Positions 40,250 to 49,324 are shown, numbered from the stretch's first letter. The stretch is DNA of 54,619 nt from Clostridiales bacterium (GCA_019419895.1 JAHZIE010000005.1:1-54619); one strand, 5' to 3'. Program-made: numbers and translations. Notes: generated by a model not told the origin, from the letters alone.

Positions 40250-41362
40250 ATGTCAAATGATTTCCCCCTCCATTCCCGTTATCAGCAGCAGTTTGCCAAA
40301 GCGGGAGGGCCCTTGCTCGGCTGGTATGACGCCAACGCCCGGATCCTTCCCTGGCGTGAAACGCCCCTTCCCTATTATGTGTGGATTTCTGAAATCATGC
40401 TGCAGCAGACGAGGGTTGAAGCGGTCAAGCCCTATTTTGATCGCTTTATCACAGCTCTCCCTGATATTCCCAGCCTGTCCCGCGCCCCGGAAGAGCTTCT
40501 TTTGAAGCTATGGGAGGGGCTGGGGTATTACAACAGGGTCCGCAACCTCAACAAGGCGGCCCAAATTGTCGTAAAGGAATACAATTCCCAGCTTCCTCCT
40601 TCTTTTGAAAAGCTTCTTCAGCTTCCAGGTATCGGAAGATATACGGCGGGGGCTGTCGCCTCTATTGCCTATGGACTCCCTGTTCCAGCGGTGGACGGCA
40701 ATGTCCTCCGCGTTGTCTGCCGCTGCCTGGAAATCGAGGAGGATATCGCCAAAGAGAGTACCAAGCGGGCCATGGAATCCCTTCTCCTCTCCCTGATTCC
40801 CCAGGAACGCCCCGGCGCGTATAATCAGGCCCTGATGGAGCTGGGCGCGACCGTCTGCCTGCCCAACGGCGCTCCAAAATGTCTGATATGCCCTCTGCGG
40901 GAGCTCTGTCTGGCCAACCGTTCCGGCCTTCAAAACGCTTATCCCGTCAAATCCCCGAAAAAAGCCCGCGTCTGGGAAGAAAAAACCCTTTTTCTCCTCT
41001 TCTGCGGCAAAAATATCGCTTTATGCCGGCGGCCCAAAACAGGGCTCCTGGCAGGCATGTGGGAATTTCCGGGCGTTCCGGGTTTTCTGTCCGAGGCGGA
41101 GGCTTCTGATTATCTTTCTTCCCTCTCCCTTCACTTCTCCCCTCTTCACGAGCTGCCTCCTTCGGTTCACATTTTTACTCACAAGGAATGGCATATGAAG
41201 GCCTATGCCGCGGTTTTAAAAGAGAATTTCCCCATTCCCGGCTGGGAATGGCACCCTCTCAACACGGTGCTCCGGGAGCTCGCCCTCCCATCCGCTTTTC
41301 GCACCTATAAAGCGTTAATGACAGAGCTGTGCAGGGAACTGGAAAAGGAACCACAGGGCTGA
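40250..41362 (+). CDS. mutY: A/G-specific adenine DNA glycosylase MutY
   Basis: 370 residues from ATG 40250 (CAGGAG upstream). Helix-hairpin-helix core: EIMLQQTRVEAVKPYFDRFI, LWEGLGYYNRVRNLNKAAQI, LPGIGRYTAGAVASI and VPAVDGNVLRVVCR, with the catalytic Glu (EIMLQQT) and Asp (AVDGNV). The 4Fe-4S loop is C-LPNGAPK-C-LI-C-PLREL-C near residues 204-220, with 7 rather than the textbook 6 residues in the first gap. The C-terminal NUDIX-like domain reads the 8-oxoG strand (RPKTGLLAGMWEFPGVPGFL). It removes adenine mispaired with 8-oxoguanine. Monocistronic; the length fits the family. Confidence 0.95.
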   Translation: MSNDFPLHSRYQQQFAKAGGPLLGWYDANARILPWRETPLPYYVWISEIMLQQTRVEAVKPYFDRFITALPDIPSLSRAPEELLLKLWEGLGYYNRVRNLNKAAQIVVKEYNSQLPPSFEKLLQLPGIGRYTAGAVASIAYGLPVPAVDGNVLRVVCRCLEIEEDIAKESTKRAMESLLLSLIPQERPGAYNQALMELGATVCLPNGAPKCLICPLRELCLANRSGLQNAYPVKSPKKARVWEEKTLFLLFCGKNIALCRRPKTGLLAGMWEFPGVPGFLSEAEASDYLSSLSLHFSPLHELPPSVHIFTHKEWHMKAYAAVLKENFPIPGWEWHPLNTVLRELALPSAFRTYKALMTELCRELEKEPQG

Positions 41363-41475
41363 ATGTAAAAAGGCTGCCCTTGAGAATATCCAGCGGCCTT
41401 CTCTGTTTTCCCCATAAGGCAATATGACTCTCCTTATGTAACAAAGCGGTATTTTCCCTCCAAATACAAATATAA
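41363..41475. other. Short intergenic after mutY
   Basis: No gene seen before the hairpin at 41476. Confidence 0.4.
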
Positions 41476-41512
41476 AAGGGCCTCAGGCAGTTACACCACG
41501 CCTGCGGCCTTA
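41476..41512 (+). terminator. Imperfect hairpin, probable mutY terminator
   Basis: AAGGGCCTCAGGC pairs with GCCTGCGGCCTT with two bulges, followed by AATTTATAA. It is about 115 nt past the mutY stop and lacks a long T tract. Confidence 0.5.
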
Positions 41513-41715
41513 ATTTATAACGATATTCCTTTCTGCTAAAAATAAAGCCCTGATTTCACGCGGGTTTTACATTTTTTCAAAGCGCTTTCCAAGAGCCGCT
41601 TTTTGCCGCGCGGCAGAACCAATACCATCTTATCCAATTCTTTCGGGGTCTAGTTTCCAAAGGCCAGTATGGAACAGCGGCCGCAATCACCTGATCATCC
41701 ATCTTCTTACAACTG
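41513..41715. other. Intergenic before the FAD oxidoreductase stop
   Basis: About 200 nt, no gene or RNA motif recognised. Confidence 0.4.
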
Positions 41716-42912
41716 TCAAGCGTCTTCTCTGAGAAGAACCCCATTCTTTCTCAAAGTCTTTTGAAGGCGGACGATATCCAGGGAAGAAAGGTCCTGTCCC
41801 AAGGCCGCTGCGGTACCGGCGGCTTCCCCGCTGACGGCGCAGACCGGAATTACCCTGGTGATGTCCCACATGGCGTCTGTGACAGAAATACACCTCCCGG
41901 CTGATAGGAGATTTTTTATCTCCGGGCAATAAAGGGTCCGGAAGGGCAGTTCGTAAACAGGACCGTTTTTGCGCCAGTCTCCAAACAGGCCCACACTGTC
42001 CTCAAAATGGGAGTGCATTTCGGTGTCGTCCATTTCATAAGCGCCGCGCATCCGCCGGGTCATTCGTATCTGGGGAATCCCGGGAATATTGACCGGGATG
42101 AAATCCTCCTCCTTCTGCCGGTGTTTCAAAATATCCTTGAGCAGCTCCCTATGGGACAAAACCACCATCTCTGTGAGTTCCTCCCCATCCAGACCGGTAA
42201 ATCTTTTATCTACCAGCGGCCTGCTCTCTTTTCCCGTTTTATATTTTTCGGGGATGTCCGCCGCTCCCAGCCCGGTCAGCTTCACGGCCCCTTTGTTATA
42301 GTAATAATACCAGCTGGCCAAAACATTTTTCTGGGCAAATATCTCTGTCGGCGCGCCGGACAGCCAGCAGATGTCCGCATCTCCGGTACAGTCAACTACC
42401 GAGCCGGCTTCAATCGCGCTTCTCCCCCCTTTGTTCTCAATGATCAAAGCGTCAATCCGTTCCCCCTTCCGATGGACGCCGCACACCGAAGTACCGTACA
42501 ACAATCGTACTCCCGCTTCCAACAAAAGCCGCTCCGCCTCTATGGCGAAAAGGTGTGGATTATACTGCACCTGGAATCTATGCTTCTTTTTCTCCTCCAA
42601 ATCGCCGTTTTCCAGCCATGCCTTTGGATATGCCTCCCCTCCGCCATGACAAATAGAAAGGCGCAAAAGCTCCTCCCCAATGCCATAAATCACCTGTTTG
42701 CCGCGTCCGTCGCACAAAGGGAGATAAATGGTAATCAGCCCCAGGGTTGCAAGTCCGCCAAGAACCCATTCCTTTTCTATCAGAACCACTTTGGCGCCGG
42801 CACGCGCCGCCGCCAAAGCCGCGGCTATACCAGCAATTCCTCCACCGGCGACCGCAACATCACAGGAAAGCCTGACTGGAATGGAACGCCGCGGCTCCAA
42901 AATTTCCCGCAT
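41716..42912 (-). CDS. FAD-dependent oxidoreductase (PF12831-like)
   Basis: 398 residues from ATG 42912 (GAGGGAGAATATTT). It has the dinucleotide-binding start CDVAVAGGGIAGIAAALAAA followed by RAGAKVVLIEKEWVLGGLAT (GxGxxG and the GGLAT flavin loop). Farther on are SVVDCTGDADICWLSGAPTE (second FAD contact) and the C-terminal YCPEIKNLLSAGRCISVTDA. These match the FAD-dependent oxidoreductases that sit in sugar- or polyol-catabolic loci of gut Firmicutes. Cytosolic; substrate unknown. It has its own promoter and does not overlap any neighbour. Confidence 0.88.
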   Translation of the reverse strand: MREILEPRRSIPVRLSCDVAVAGGGIAGIAAALAAARAGAKVVLIEKEWVLGGLATLGLITIYLPLCDGRGKQVIYGIGEELLRLSICHGGGEAYPKAWLENGDLEEKKKHRFQVQYNPHLFAIEAERLLLEAGVRLLYGTSVCGVHRKGERIDALIIENKGGRSAIEAGSVVDCTGDADICWLSGAPTEIFAQKNVLASWYYYYNKGAVKLTGLGAADIPEKYKTGKESRPLVDKRFTGLDGEELTEMVVLSHRELLKDILKHRQKEEDFIPVNIPGIPQIRMTRRMRGAYEMDDTEMHSHFEDSVGLFGDWRKNGPVYELPFRTLYCPEIKNLLSAGRCISVTDAMWDITRVIPVCAVSGEAAGTAAALGQDLSSLDIVRLQKTLRKNGVLLREDA

Positions 42913-42962
42913 AAATATTCTCCCTCACTTTCTGTTTTTCTTCCACTATCCTGATATTTTTC

Positions 42963-42990
42963 AGTATACACAATAAAAAAGGTTTGTCAA
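42963..42990 (-). promoter_or_regulatory. Promoter of the FAD oxidoreductase gene
   Basis: Minus strand TTGACA (42990-42985), a 16-nt spacer and TATACT (42968-42963), 50 nt before the start. Confidence 0.72.
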
Positions 42991-43046
42991 TCGCTTTTAT
43001 TTTATACTGTTTCACAAAAACAGTCATATGCTTCTTCCAGATAAAC

Positions 43047-43116
43047 GGCCACAGGGAATTTATCCCGTTCCTCCTTAAATGAATGAAATAATTTACCATT
43101 CCCCGTGGCCTTTTTT
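43047..43116 (+). terminator. Orphan terminator-like hairpin
   Basis: GGCCACAGGGAA (43047-43058) pairs with TTCCCCGTGGCC (43099-43110) with one mismatch and a 40-nt loop, followed by TTTTTTATAA on the + strand. No + strand gene ends nearby, so it may close a small RNA or be part of the upstream leader of the minus-strand gene. Confidence 0.4.
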
Positions 43117-43487
43117 ATAAGCAATGAAAAACAACCAGGAAAATAGTTCGGTTCCATTCCGGCATTGCCCGATTTTTCCTAACAGGGAGTTTTTTAAGGT
43201 GATTCCGCGAAAGCCATAAAGGGAGAATACAATCATTGGAGCAGCTTATCCATGTTTCTTTATATTTCTCCACCGGCTGACAAGTGAAATTTTCAGAAGG
43301 AACGTCATTTCCATGACCATAGAGCTGTTATCTTGTGAAAGAAAATCTATTTTTACTTCTTAAAAACAGTCCCTTCCGAGCTCTCCGTGACTTTATCAAA
43401 AAAGCCAACGCAAAGGCGCATACCCTTGGTTGGCTGAGACATCTAAACAGGCAGCGGTTCCTTTTTTCCCTGAATCGGCCGTTATTT
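43117..43487. other. Intergenic, no gene seen
   Basis: About 370 nt between the FAD oxidoreductase promoter region and the end of feoB. The + strand open frame starting at 43335 is antisense to feoB and is not called. Confidence 0.5.
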
Positions 43488-45692
43488 TCACACCATTCCC
43501 AGCAGGCGGGCGGTATTTGCCACCACAAAACAGACAGCAAGCCCGGCGGCTGTGGGAATAAACATGGACAGGAGGGTCCATTTCCAGCTTCTGGTTTCCT
43601 TCCGGATTGTCAGACAGGTTGTGGAACAGGGCCAATGCATCAGGGAAAAAATGACTGTGCAAAACGCGGTGACCCAAGTCCATCCGTTTTCCAGCAGGAT
43701 CTGGTGCAGGGCCGTCAGATTCTCCATTTCCACAAGGGTTCCCTGGCTCAGATATGCCATAAGGATGATGGGAAGCACAATTTCATTTGCGGGGAAACCG
43801 AGAATAAACGCCAACAGGATGACACCGTCAAGCCCGAACAGTCTGGCAAAGGGATCCAAGGTCTGGGAGCAGTGGGACAGGATGGTCGCGTCTCCCACTG
43901 TGACATTAGCCATGATCCAAATCAACAGACCCGCCGGCGCCGCAACAGCGGCAGCGCGTCCAAGAACAAAAAGGGTTCTGTCAAAAATAGAACGGACGAT
44001 CACCTTTCCTATCTGAGGGCGCCGGTAGGGGGGGAGCTCCAGGGTGAAGGAGGAGGGAACCCCCTTTAGCAGGGTTTTGGAAAGAATTCCCGAGACAAAG
44101 AAGGTCATAAAAATCCCCAGAACAATCACCGCGGACAAAAACAGGGCGGAGGTAAGGGAGGACAGAACAGGCGAAAGACTAAAGCCCACAAAAAACATGG
44201 AAATAATCGTGATAATTGTCGGAAAACGGCCGTTACAGGGAACAAAGCTGTTGGTCATCGTCGCAATCAGCCGTTCCCTTGGAGAGTCGATGATCCGGCA
44301 TCCTACCACACCCGCCGCGTTGCATCCAAACCCCATACAGGTCGTTAGTGCCTGTTTGCCGCAGGTTCCAGCCTTTTTAAAATACCGATCCAGATTAAAG
44401 GCTACCCGGGGAAGATATCCCAAATCCTCAAGAAGGGTGAACAGGGGGAAAAAAATAGCCATTGGCGGCAGCATGACGGAAACCACCCATGCAAGCACCC
44501 TGTAGATTCCCGACACCACACAGTCGTGCAGCCACAAAGGGGTGCCAAGCCATAATAAAAATTCACTGAACCTGTCGCCGATCCAAAAAAGTCCTTGGGA
44601 CAGCAAACGGGAGGGATAATTCGCCCCTGTGATGGTAATCCAGAAAATCAGGATGAGAAGAAGCAGCATAATCGGAATTCCCGTACCCTTGCTGGTAAGA
44701 ATTTTATCAATTTTCCGATCCCGGTCCTGTGCTTTTCTGACATCCGTCCTCACTGCCTCCTGGCAGATATCCTCCGCTGTAAGTATTAGGCTGGAGACGA
44801 TTTTATCCTGCAGTTTTTCCCTGGGGATCCCCCTCAGTTCCAAATGTTCCCAGGCTTGGGCAAGTTTTTCCGCCACTTTCGGATCCTCAGAAATAGGGAA
44901 TCCCAGATAATCAGCGATTTCCTTCTGGAGGGGGATATCCGTGTCCAAAAGCTTCAGGGAAATCCATCGGGGATCCAGTTCTCCTTTTTTTCTCTCTCCA
45001 CTCTCCCCGCCAGAATCTTTCTGGTATTTTTTCATACTTTCCCTCACCGGGGGAATCACCATGTCAAGGGCCTGCTCTATCGGCAAAAGGTATTTCAGCC
45101 GGTTTCTGGCCTTTCCTTCCTCTTCAATAGCGGAAAGCATCCGATCCAGCTCTTCCATCAGCTCATCCAGCCCTTTGCCCTCCCGCGCGCTGGCCCCTAT
45201 GACTGGAACTCCCAGCCTGGAGGACAGAACGTTCAGATCAATTTCAATATGCTTTTTTTCCGCCTCATCCATCAAATTAACGCAGACAATCACCCGCCGC
45301 GTTATTTCCATGGTCTGAAGCACCAGGTTTAAATTCCGTTCCAGGCAAGTGGCGTCGCATACCACCACAACCGCATCCGGCCGCCCAAAACAGATGAAAT
45401 CTCTCGCGACCTCCTCCTCCGCAGAATGGGCAAGGAGGGAATAGGTGCCGGGAATATCTACAAAAATATAATTTTTTCCCTGATAAGAGCAGATTCCCTG
45501 CGCGTTGGAGACAGTTTTTCCCGGCCAGTTTCCCGTATGCTGGTTCATGCCTGTCAGGGCGTTAAAAACGGTGCTTTTCCCTACATTGGGATTTCCAGCC
45601 AGGGCAATCACCCTATCTCCAGTTTTTTTTTGCAACAGGGAAAGGGGTTCTTCCATACTGTTTTTGCCTGTCGAGGCAACGGTTAATCCCAT
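43488..45692 (-). CDS. feoB: Ferrous iron transporter FeoB
   Basis: 734 residues from ATG 45692 (GGAGG upstream). The N-terminal GTPase domain has G1 GNPNVGKST near residue 35, the switch region NWPGKTVSNAQG, G3 DIPGTYSLLAHSAEEEVARD and G4 NLMD. The membrane part carries the two FeoB gate repeats, for example FPLFTLLEDLGYLPRVAFNL followed by GFGCNAAGVVGCRIIDSPRE, and GFPANEIVLPIILMAYLSQG. It imports Fe2+ across the cytoplasmic membrane. It forms an operon with feoA, 28 nt upstream, and is divergent from a DtxR-family regulator. Confidence 0.96.
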   Translation of the reverse strand: MGLTVASTGKNSMEEPLSLLQKKTGDRVIALAGNPNVGKSTVFNALTGMNQHTGNWPGKTVSNAQGICSYQGKNYIFVDIPGTYSLLAHSAEEEVARDFICFGRPDAVVVVCDATCLERNLNLVLQTMEITRRVIVCVNLMDEAEKKHIEIDLNVLSSRLGVPVIGASAREGKGLDELMEELDRMLSAIEEEGKARNRLKYLLPIEQALDMVIPPVRESMKKYQKDSGGESGERKKGELDPRWISLKLLDTDIPLQKEIADYLGFPISEDPKVAEKLAQAWEHLELRGIPREKLQDKIVSSLILTAEDICQEAVRTDVRKAQDRDRKIDKILTSKGTGIPIMLLLLILIFWITITGANYPSRLLSQGLFWIGDRFSEFLLWLGTPLWLHDCVVSGIYRVLAWVVSVMLPPMAIFFPLFTLLEDLGYLPRVAFNLDRYFKKAGTCGKQALTTCMGFGCNAAGVVGCRIIDSPRERLIATMTNSFVPCNGRFPTIITIISMFFVGFSLSPVLSSLTSALFLSAVIVLGIFMTFFVSGILSKTLLKGVPSSFTLELPPYRRPQIGKVIVRSIFDRTLFVLGRAAAVAAPAGLLIWIMANVTVGDATILSHCSQTLDPFARLFGLDGVILLAFILGFPANEIVLPIILMAYLSQGTLVEMENLTALHQILLENGWTWVTAFCTVIFSLMHWPCSTTCLTIRKETRSWKWTLLSMFIPTAAGLAVCFVVANTARLLGMV

Positions 45693-45720
45693 AAAATCAT
45701 TCCTCCGTCAGTTCTCAAGC

Positions 45721-45981
45721 TCAAATTGTCTCCGGCGGCGCATCCAGCCCGCTCACCATAATCTGGGAGGAATCCTCCGAACGGATTGCGATAACCGCGC
45801 CCCGGATAAAATAGGCCACCGGATCTCCCGCCGGACTTTTTTGAAGGCATTCCACCCGGGTTCCCTCTACAAGTCCAATATCCATTAAACGCCGTCTCAT
45901 TGTTCCATGGGACAGCAGACCTGTAACAATTGCCTGTCTGCCCTCGGGAAGCCTGTTGAGGGGAAATTGCATCATATTCAT
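45721..45981 (-). CDS. feoA: FeoA accessory protein for ferrous iron transport
   Basis: 86 residues from ATG 45981 (AAAAGGAGAG upstream). The frame is open to 46074, but that would cross the operator-like site. The SH3-like FeoA core reads FPLNRLPEGRQAIVTGLLSH, RRRLMDIGLVEGTRVECLQK and DPVAYFIRGAVIAIR. FeoA binds and assists FeoB. First gene of the feo operon, with a candidate operator directly upstream. Confidence 0.92.
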   Translation of the reverse strand: MNMMQFPLNRLPEGRQAIVTGLLSHGTMRRRLMDIGLVEGTRVECLQKSPAGDPVAYFIRGAVIAIRSEDSSQIMVSGLDAPPETI

Positions 45982-46013
45982 AAAAGGACTCTCCTTTTCA
46001 TATCTATCAAGTA

Positions 46014-46026
46014 AAACGTATCGTTT
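46014..46026. promoter_or_regulatory. Inverted-repeat operator candidate between feoA and the DtxR-family gene
   Basis: AAACG-TAT-CGTTT (46014-46026) is a 5-3-5 inverted repeat 33 nt upstream of feoA, in the place of the feo core promoter. A site for the adjacent iron/manganese-type regulator is the obvious hypothesis, although it does not match the classic DtxR box closely. Confidence 0.45.
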
Positions 46027-46115
46027 CATTTGGATTGGGGCAAGAAAGTTTCCCTCTACCAACATATGCGGCATCCCCTGTTTGGTGATCCTGTTTTTCA
46101 GAGAGGAGGATAAAA

Positions 46116-46592
46116 ATGGAAAACGCGCCTGATGAATTTCATACCCCTTCCGGCTATAAAGCCCAAAACCAGGAAAAGCTCACCGAATCCATGGAGGATT
46201 ATCTGGAAATGATCTGCCGTTTTTCCCAATCCAGAGGCTACGTCCGCGTCCATGAGCTGGCGGAACGCCTTCATGTTTCCCCCTCTTCCGCCTCCAAAAT
46301 GGCCGCAAATCTCAAGGAGGCCGGGCTGGTGGATTTCAAAAAATACGGGCTGATCCAGCCGTCGCCGTCGGGGAAAAAAATCGGCGCCTACCTTCTCTAC
46401 CGTCACAGGGTAATCATGGATTTCTTCCAGCTGCTGAATACCGGCCGTGATCTCAGGCAAGTGGAACAGATCGAACATTATCTGGAGGAAACCACTGTCC
46501 GGCATCTGGAAATTCTCACCCAGATTTTCAATGAAAATCCTTCCCTGCTCAGTTTATATCAAAAGAGGAGCGGCCAGGCGGACTCCAGATAG
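46116..46592 (+). CDS. DtxR/MntR-family metal-dependent transcriptional regulator
   Basis: 158 residues from ATG 46116 (GAGAGGAGG). The N-terminal winged helix reads TESMEDYLEMICRFSQSRGY, VRVHELAERLHVSPSSASKM and AANLKEAGLVDFKKYGLIQP. The metal-binding/dimerisation helices follow: LLYRHRVIMDFFQLLNTG and VEQIEHYLEETTVRHLEILT, with the usual His/Glu ligands of the DtxR family. No C-terminal SH3 domain, so MntR/TroR-like rather than full DtxR. It probably represses feoAB when Fe2+ or Mn2+ is plentiful. Divergent from feoAB across a shared 134-nt region. Confidence 0.9.
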   Translation: MENAPDEFHTPSGYKAQNQEKLTESMEDYLEMICRFSQSRGYVRVHELAERLHVSPSSASKMAANLKEAGLVDFKKYGLIQPSPSGKKIGAYLLYRHRVIMDFFQLLNTGRDLRQVEQIEHYLEETTVRHLEILTQIFNENPSLLSLYQKRSGQADSR

Positions 46593-46643
46593 TATTCTCC
46601 CGTCCTGGAAAAACAGCACCCTCTTTCTCCACCATAAAAAATC

Positions 46644-46676
46644 AATCCCTCCCTTTAAAGGGAGGGATTCTCATTT
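46644..46676 (+). terminator. Terminator of the DtxR-family gene
   Basis: A 26-bp perfect palindrome: AATCCCTCCCTTT (46644-46656) followed by its complement to 46669, then CTCATTTTT. Confidence 0.8.
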
Positions 46677-47099
46677 TTACATCTCATATTGGGACAGCCT
46701 CTTTCTCCGCCAAGGACCCACAATTCCAGTTTTTATTTCCCCTCGGCTTTCCGCCCTTCCGTATCGTTACAAAAATTGGGGCACGTCCGGATATCCCGCC
46801 TTTTCCTCTTTTAGATTTATTAGGGCAGTCACTCCTCCAGCAGCCCCGCCTTCATAAAAATCTGGACACCTGATTTTCCCGGCAGACATCTTCTTCCACC
46901 TCTCCTACAATTTCCGGAAACGGCTGTCGGAGATAGGAAATCCATAAATTGAAAATCGCCATTTAAAATCATGGAGCCACAGAGAATTTTTAACCTTTCT
47001 ATCGCGTGCGAGCTGTCTGCCCACACTTTTCCCCACCTCTATTTATCCTTTCTTCATCTTTGCCCTAACGCGGAAAATATTCGAAGAAGGGCCGTCCCG
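46677..47099. other. Intergenic, no gene seen
   Basis: About 420 nt of low coding potential on both strands between the DtxR-family terminator and the end of the AraC gene. Only short overlapping frames without RBS. Confidence 0.5.
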
Positions 47100-47984
47100 T
47101 CAAATTTTCCCCGCTTTCTGCTGTGAAAGCCGCTCCCGGACAGCTGTGGGAGAGTTTCCCACATACTGCCTGAAAACATTTGAAAAGTGCTGGCTGGAAG
47201 AAAAGCCCAGTATTTGGGAAATTTCCGTAATTTTGATGGAAGGATCGGAAAGAAGCTCCCTGGCTCTCGCTATTTTCACACGCAGCAGATAATCATGAGG
47301 GGAAAAGCCGGTGCACAACCGGAATTTTCTCTGGAATTGAGGAAGGGAAAGGTGAACCATACGGGCAAGCTCTTCTGCCCTCAGTTTCTCATCAAGATGC
47401 TCCTCCATATAATTCGCTGCCATACGGATATCCGGCGGGAACGAATTTTCCGGCAGCCTTTCTCCCCGCAAAAGCTCAGTCAGCTGGTAAAAGAACTCCA
47501 CCAAAAGCCCCATCATCCGGGCGCGGCGAAAGGGCGTATCCTGCGCGCCGCACCGCATCATCTCCTCCATCAGCCGCTTAAATACGGCGGTGCCGTGGAA
47601 CAGCCGCGTAGAAATGGAAAACAGGGTGTCCCGGATATAGTCGGAGGCCGCGTCATCCAACCCCAGCAAATTTTGCGTCTGAGGCATACAGGAAAAGATC
47701 ATATAGTAAAATTTGGATTTTTCCTCTGTCCACGCGCCGGTGCCATGCAGCTCATTGGGCATTGCAATGAAAACATCCCCACTGCGAACCTCGTATACCA
47801 TACCGCCAAGCTCATAATGCTGTGTTCCCTCATAATGACAGACAATTTCAAAGCTGTCCCTGTGAATATGGGGTGCAATCGGCGGATTGTCTGAGCCAAG
47901 GTACTCCACGCGATATAAGCCGGAGATATTAGGAATCTCCAGCCCCTTAAATTCAGTACCGGTTCTGATATGATAGGATCGCAT
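47100..47984 (-). CDS. AraC-family transcriptional regulator
   Basis: 294 residues from ATG 47984 (GGAGGG upstream). The N-terminal cupin-like sensor is ISGLYRVEYLGSDNPPIAPH followed by IHRDSFEIVCHYEGTQHYEL and GDVFIAMPNELHGTG, typical of sugar- or metabolite-sensing AraC proteins. The C-terminal double helix-turn-helix is AEELARMVHLSLPQFQRKFR and ITEISQILGFSSSQHFSNVF. It probably activates the divergent uroporphyrinogen-decarboxylase-like gene at 48167. Effector unknown. Confidence 0.9.
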   Translation of the reverse strand: MRSYHIRTGTEFKGLEIPNISGLYRVEYLGSDNPPIAPHIHRDSFEIVCHYEGTQHYELGGMVYEVRSGDVFIAMPNELHGTGAWTEEKSKFYYMIFSCMPQTQNLLGLDDAASDYIRDTLFSISTRLFHGTAVFKRLMEEMMRCGAQDTPFRRARMMGLLVEFFYQLTELLRGERLPENSFPPDIRMAANYMEEHLDEKLRAEELARMVHLSLPQFQRKFRLCTGFSPHDYLLRVKIARARELLSDPSIKITEISQILGFSSSQHFSNVFRQYVGNSPTAVRERLSQQKAGKI

Positions 47985-48014
47985 CCTTTTCCCTCCAATG
48001 TTCCAATTAGGTTC

Positions 48015-48043
48015 AATATAGCATGGGCGGTGTGGAATGTCAA
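48015..48043 (-). promoter_or_regulatory. Promoter of the AraC-family gene at 47100
   Basis: Minus strand TTGACA (48043-48038), a 17-nt spacer and TATATT (48020-48015). A palindrome CGCAATTGCG at 48057-48066 lies just upstream and may be a regulator site. Confidence 0.7.
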
Positions 48044-48166
48044 TTTATCCAAATCACGCAATTGCGCAGATTGTGCAGAAAAGGAGGATGAGAGATTTCT
48101 GCAAGACAACAGGTGAAAAATCCTGTAAGATAACTATGAAATATCTTAGGAAAGGAACGGTTTCTT

Positions 48167-49324
48167 ATGGATTTCAGCCGCCATAATGAAGAAGTGAAAA
48201 AGCTGTTGCAACAGGAAAAGCAAGGCTGCTGTGAAAGGGTTTTGATGTCCCTGGCCATGAATCCCAGGATGATCCTGTCGGATCCCCTGTTGAATCCCAA
48301 CCGGATAACATTCCAGGAATATTTTGAGAATCCCCAGGTCATGCTGGAGGTTCAGTGCCGGTTTCGGGAATACTGCTCAGAATCCCTGATCAGCGATCGG
48401 ATCATGGGCTTTTGCAATCTGCCGGAGCTCGTCCCCTACCCCGACTTTCAAAATGTTCTGGAGGGTGTGATTTTTGGATGCGGGATCGCTTATCATGGCT
48501 GTCTGGAGCCGGGGACAAGGATATGCGCCGGAGAAGATACAAAATACGATCTTCTGAAAAACACAAAGCCTCTGACAGAACCGCTGGGAGGGATTGTCTC
48601 CACCCTTGTGGACTACGACGGTTTTTTCCGCCGAAAAAAGGAGGAGGGCTATACTTATAAGGGAAAGCCTCTGGGGGAACCCGGAAGGGCTGGTCTGGGA
48701 ACCGACGGCCCCTTTACCATCGCCTGTAATCTGATGGGCGCCACCCTCGCCTGCGCCGCTCTTTTGGAAGAGCCGGAATTTATGACGGAGCTGCTGGACT
48801 ATATCACCGAAGGGATCATCGCGAGGATCAAGGCGCTGCGCCGCTATTACGGTCTGCCAAAAATCTCTAAATCCTTTGCTTTCGCCGACGACAGCATCGC
48901 CCTGCTTTCCATCGGGACCTATGAGGAAATGATCCTTCCCTGCCACAAAAAGCTGATTACATCTCTCTCCGACGGTTCTGAGCCAAACTCCATTCACCTT
49001 TGCGGAGACGCCTCGCGATTTTTCCCCCTTTTGGTCAAAAAGCTCCATATTTCTACCTTTGACACCGGTTTTCCCATCGACCACGGCGCGATTGTGCGGG
49101 AACTCGGCCCTGACATTACAATTTACGGTGGGGTTCATGTAGAAACTCTCCGTTCCGGTTCCCCGGAAGCCATTGACAAAAACGTACGTTCTATCCTGAC
49201 AGCTGTCAAGCCATACACCCGACGTTTTATCATCAAAGAGGCAAACAATCTTTCTCCCGGCACCCCTCCGGAAAATATCACCGCCATGCATGAGGCGGTG
49301 AAAAAATATGGGTATTATCAATAG
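48167..49324 (+). CDS. Uroporphyrinogen decarboxylase (URO-D)-fold protein, probable methyltransferase-like
   Basis: 385 residues from ATG 48167 (AGGAAAGGAACGG). The TIM barrel is of the URO-D/MtaA type: PLLNPNRITFQEYFENPQVM, GVIFGCGIAYHGCLEPG, GRAGLGTDGPFTIACNLMGA and, toward the end, DTGFPIDHGAIVRELGPDIT with IYGGVHVETLRSGSP. Many such proteins in Clostridia demethylate methylated compounds with a corrinoid protein rather than decarboxylate porphyrins. There is no heme pathway or corrinoid-protein gene nearby. The key His/Cys zinc site typical of MtaA is suggested by HLCGD but is not certain. Divergently transcribed from the AraC gene, which likely controls it. Confidence 0.8.
   Translation: MDFSRHNEEVKKLLQQEKQGCCERVLMSLAMNPRMILSDPLLNPNRITFQEYFENPQVMLEVQCRFREYCSESLISDRIMGFCNLPELVPYPDFQNVLEGVIFGCGIAYHGCLEPGTRICAGEDTKYDLLKNTKPLTEPLGGIVSTLVDYDGFFRRKKEEGYTYKGKPLGEPGRAGLGTDGPFTIACNLMGATLACAALLEEPEFMTELLDYITEGIIARIKALRRYYGLPKISKSFAFADDSIALLSIGTYEEMILPCHKKLITSLSDGSEPNSIHLCGDASRFFPLLVKKLHISTFDTGFPIDHGAIVRELGPDITIYGGVHVETLRSGSPEAIDKNVRSILTAVKPYTRRFIIKEANNLSPGTPPENITAMHEAVKKYGYYQ

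Noticed and set aside
43335..44069. 244-residue + strand open frame at the end of feoB
   Set aside because: Mostly antisense to feoB with no RBS.
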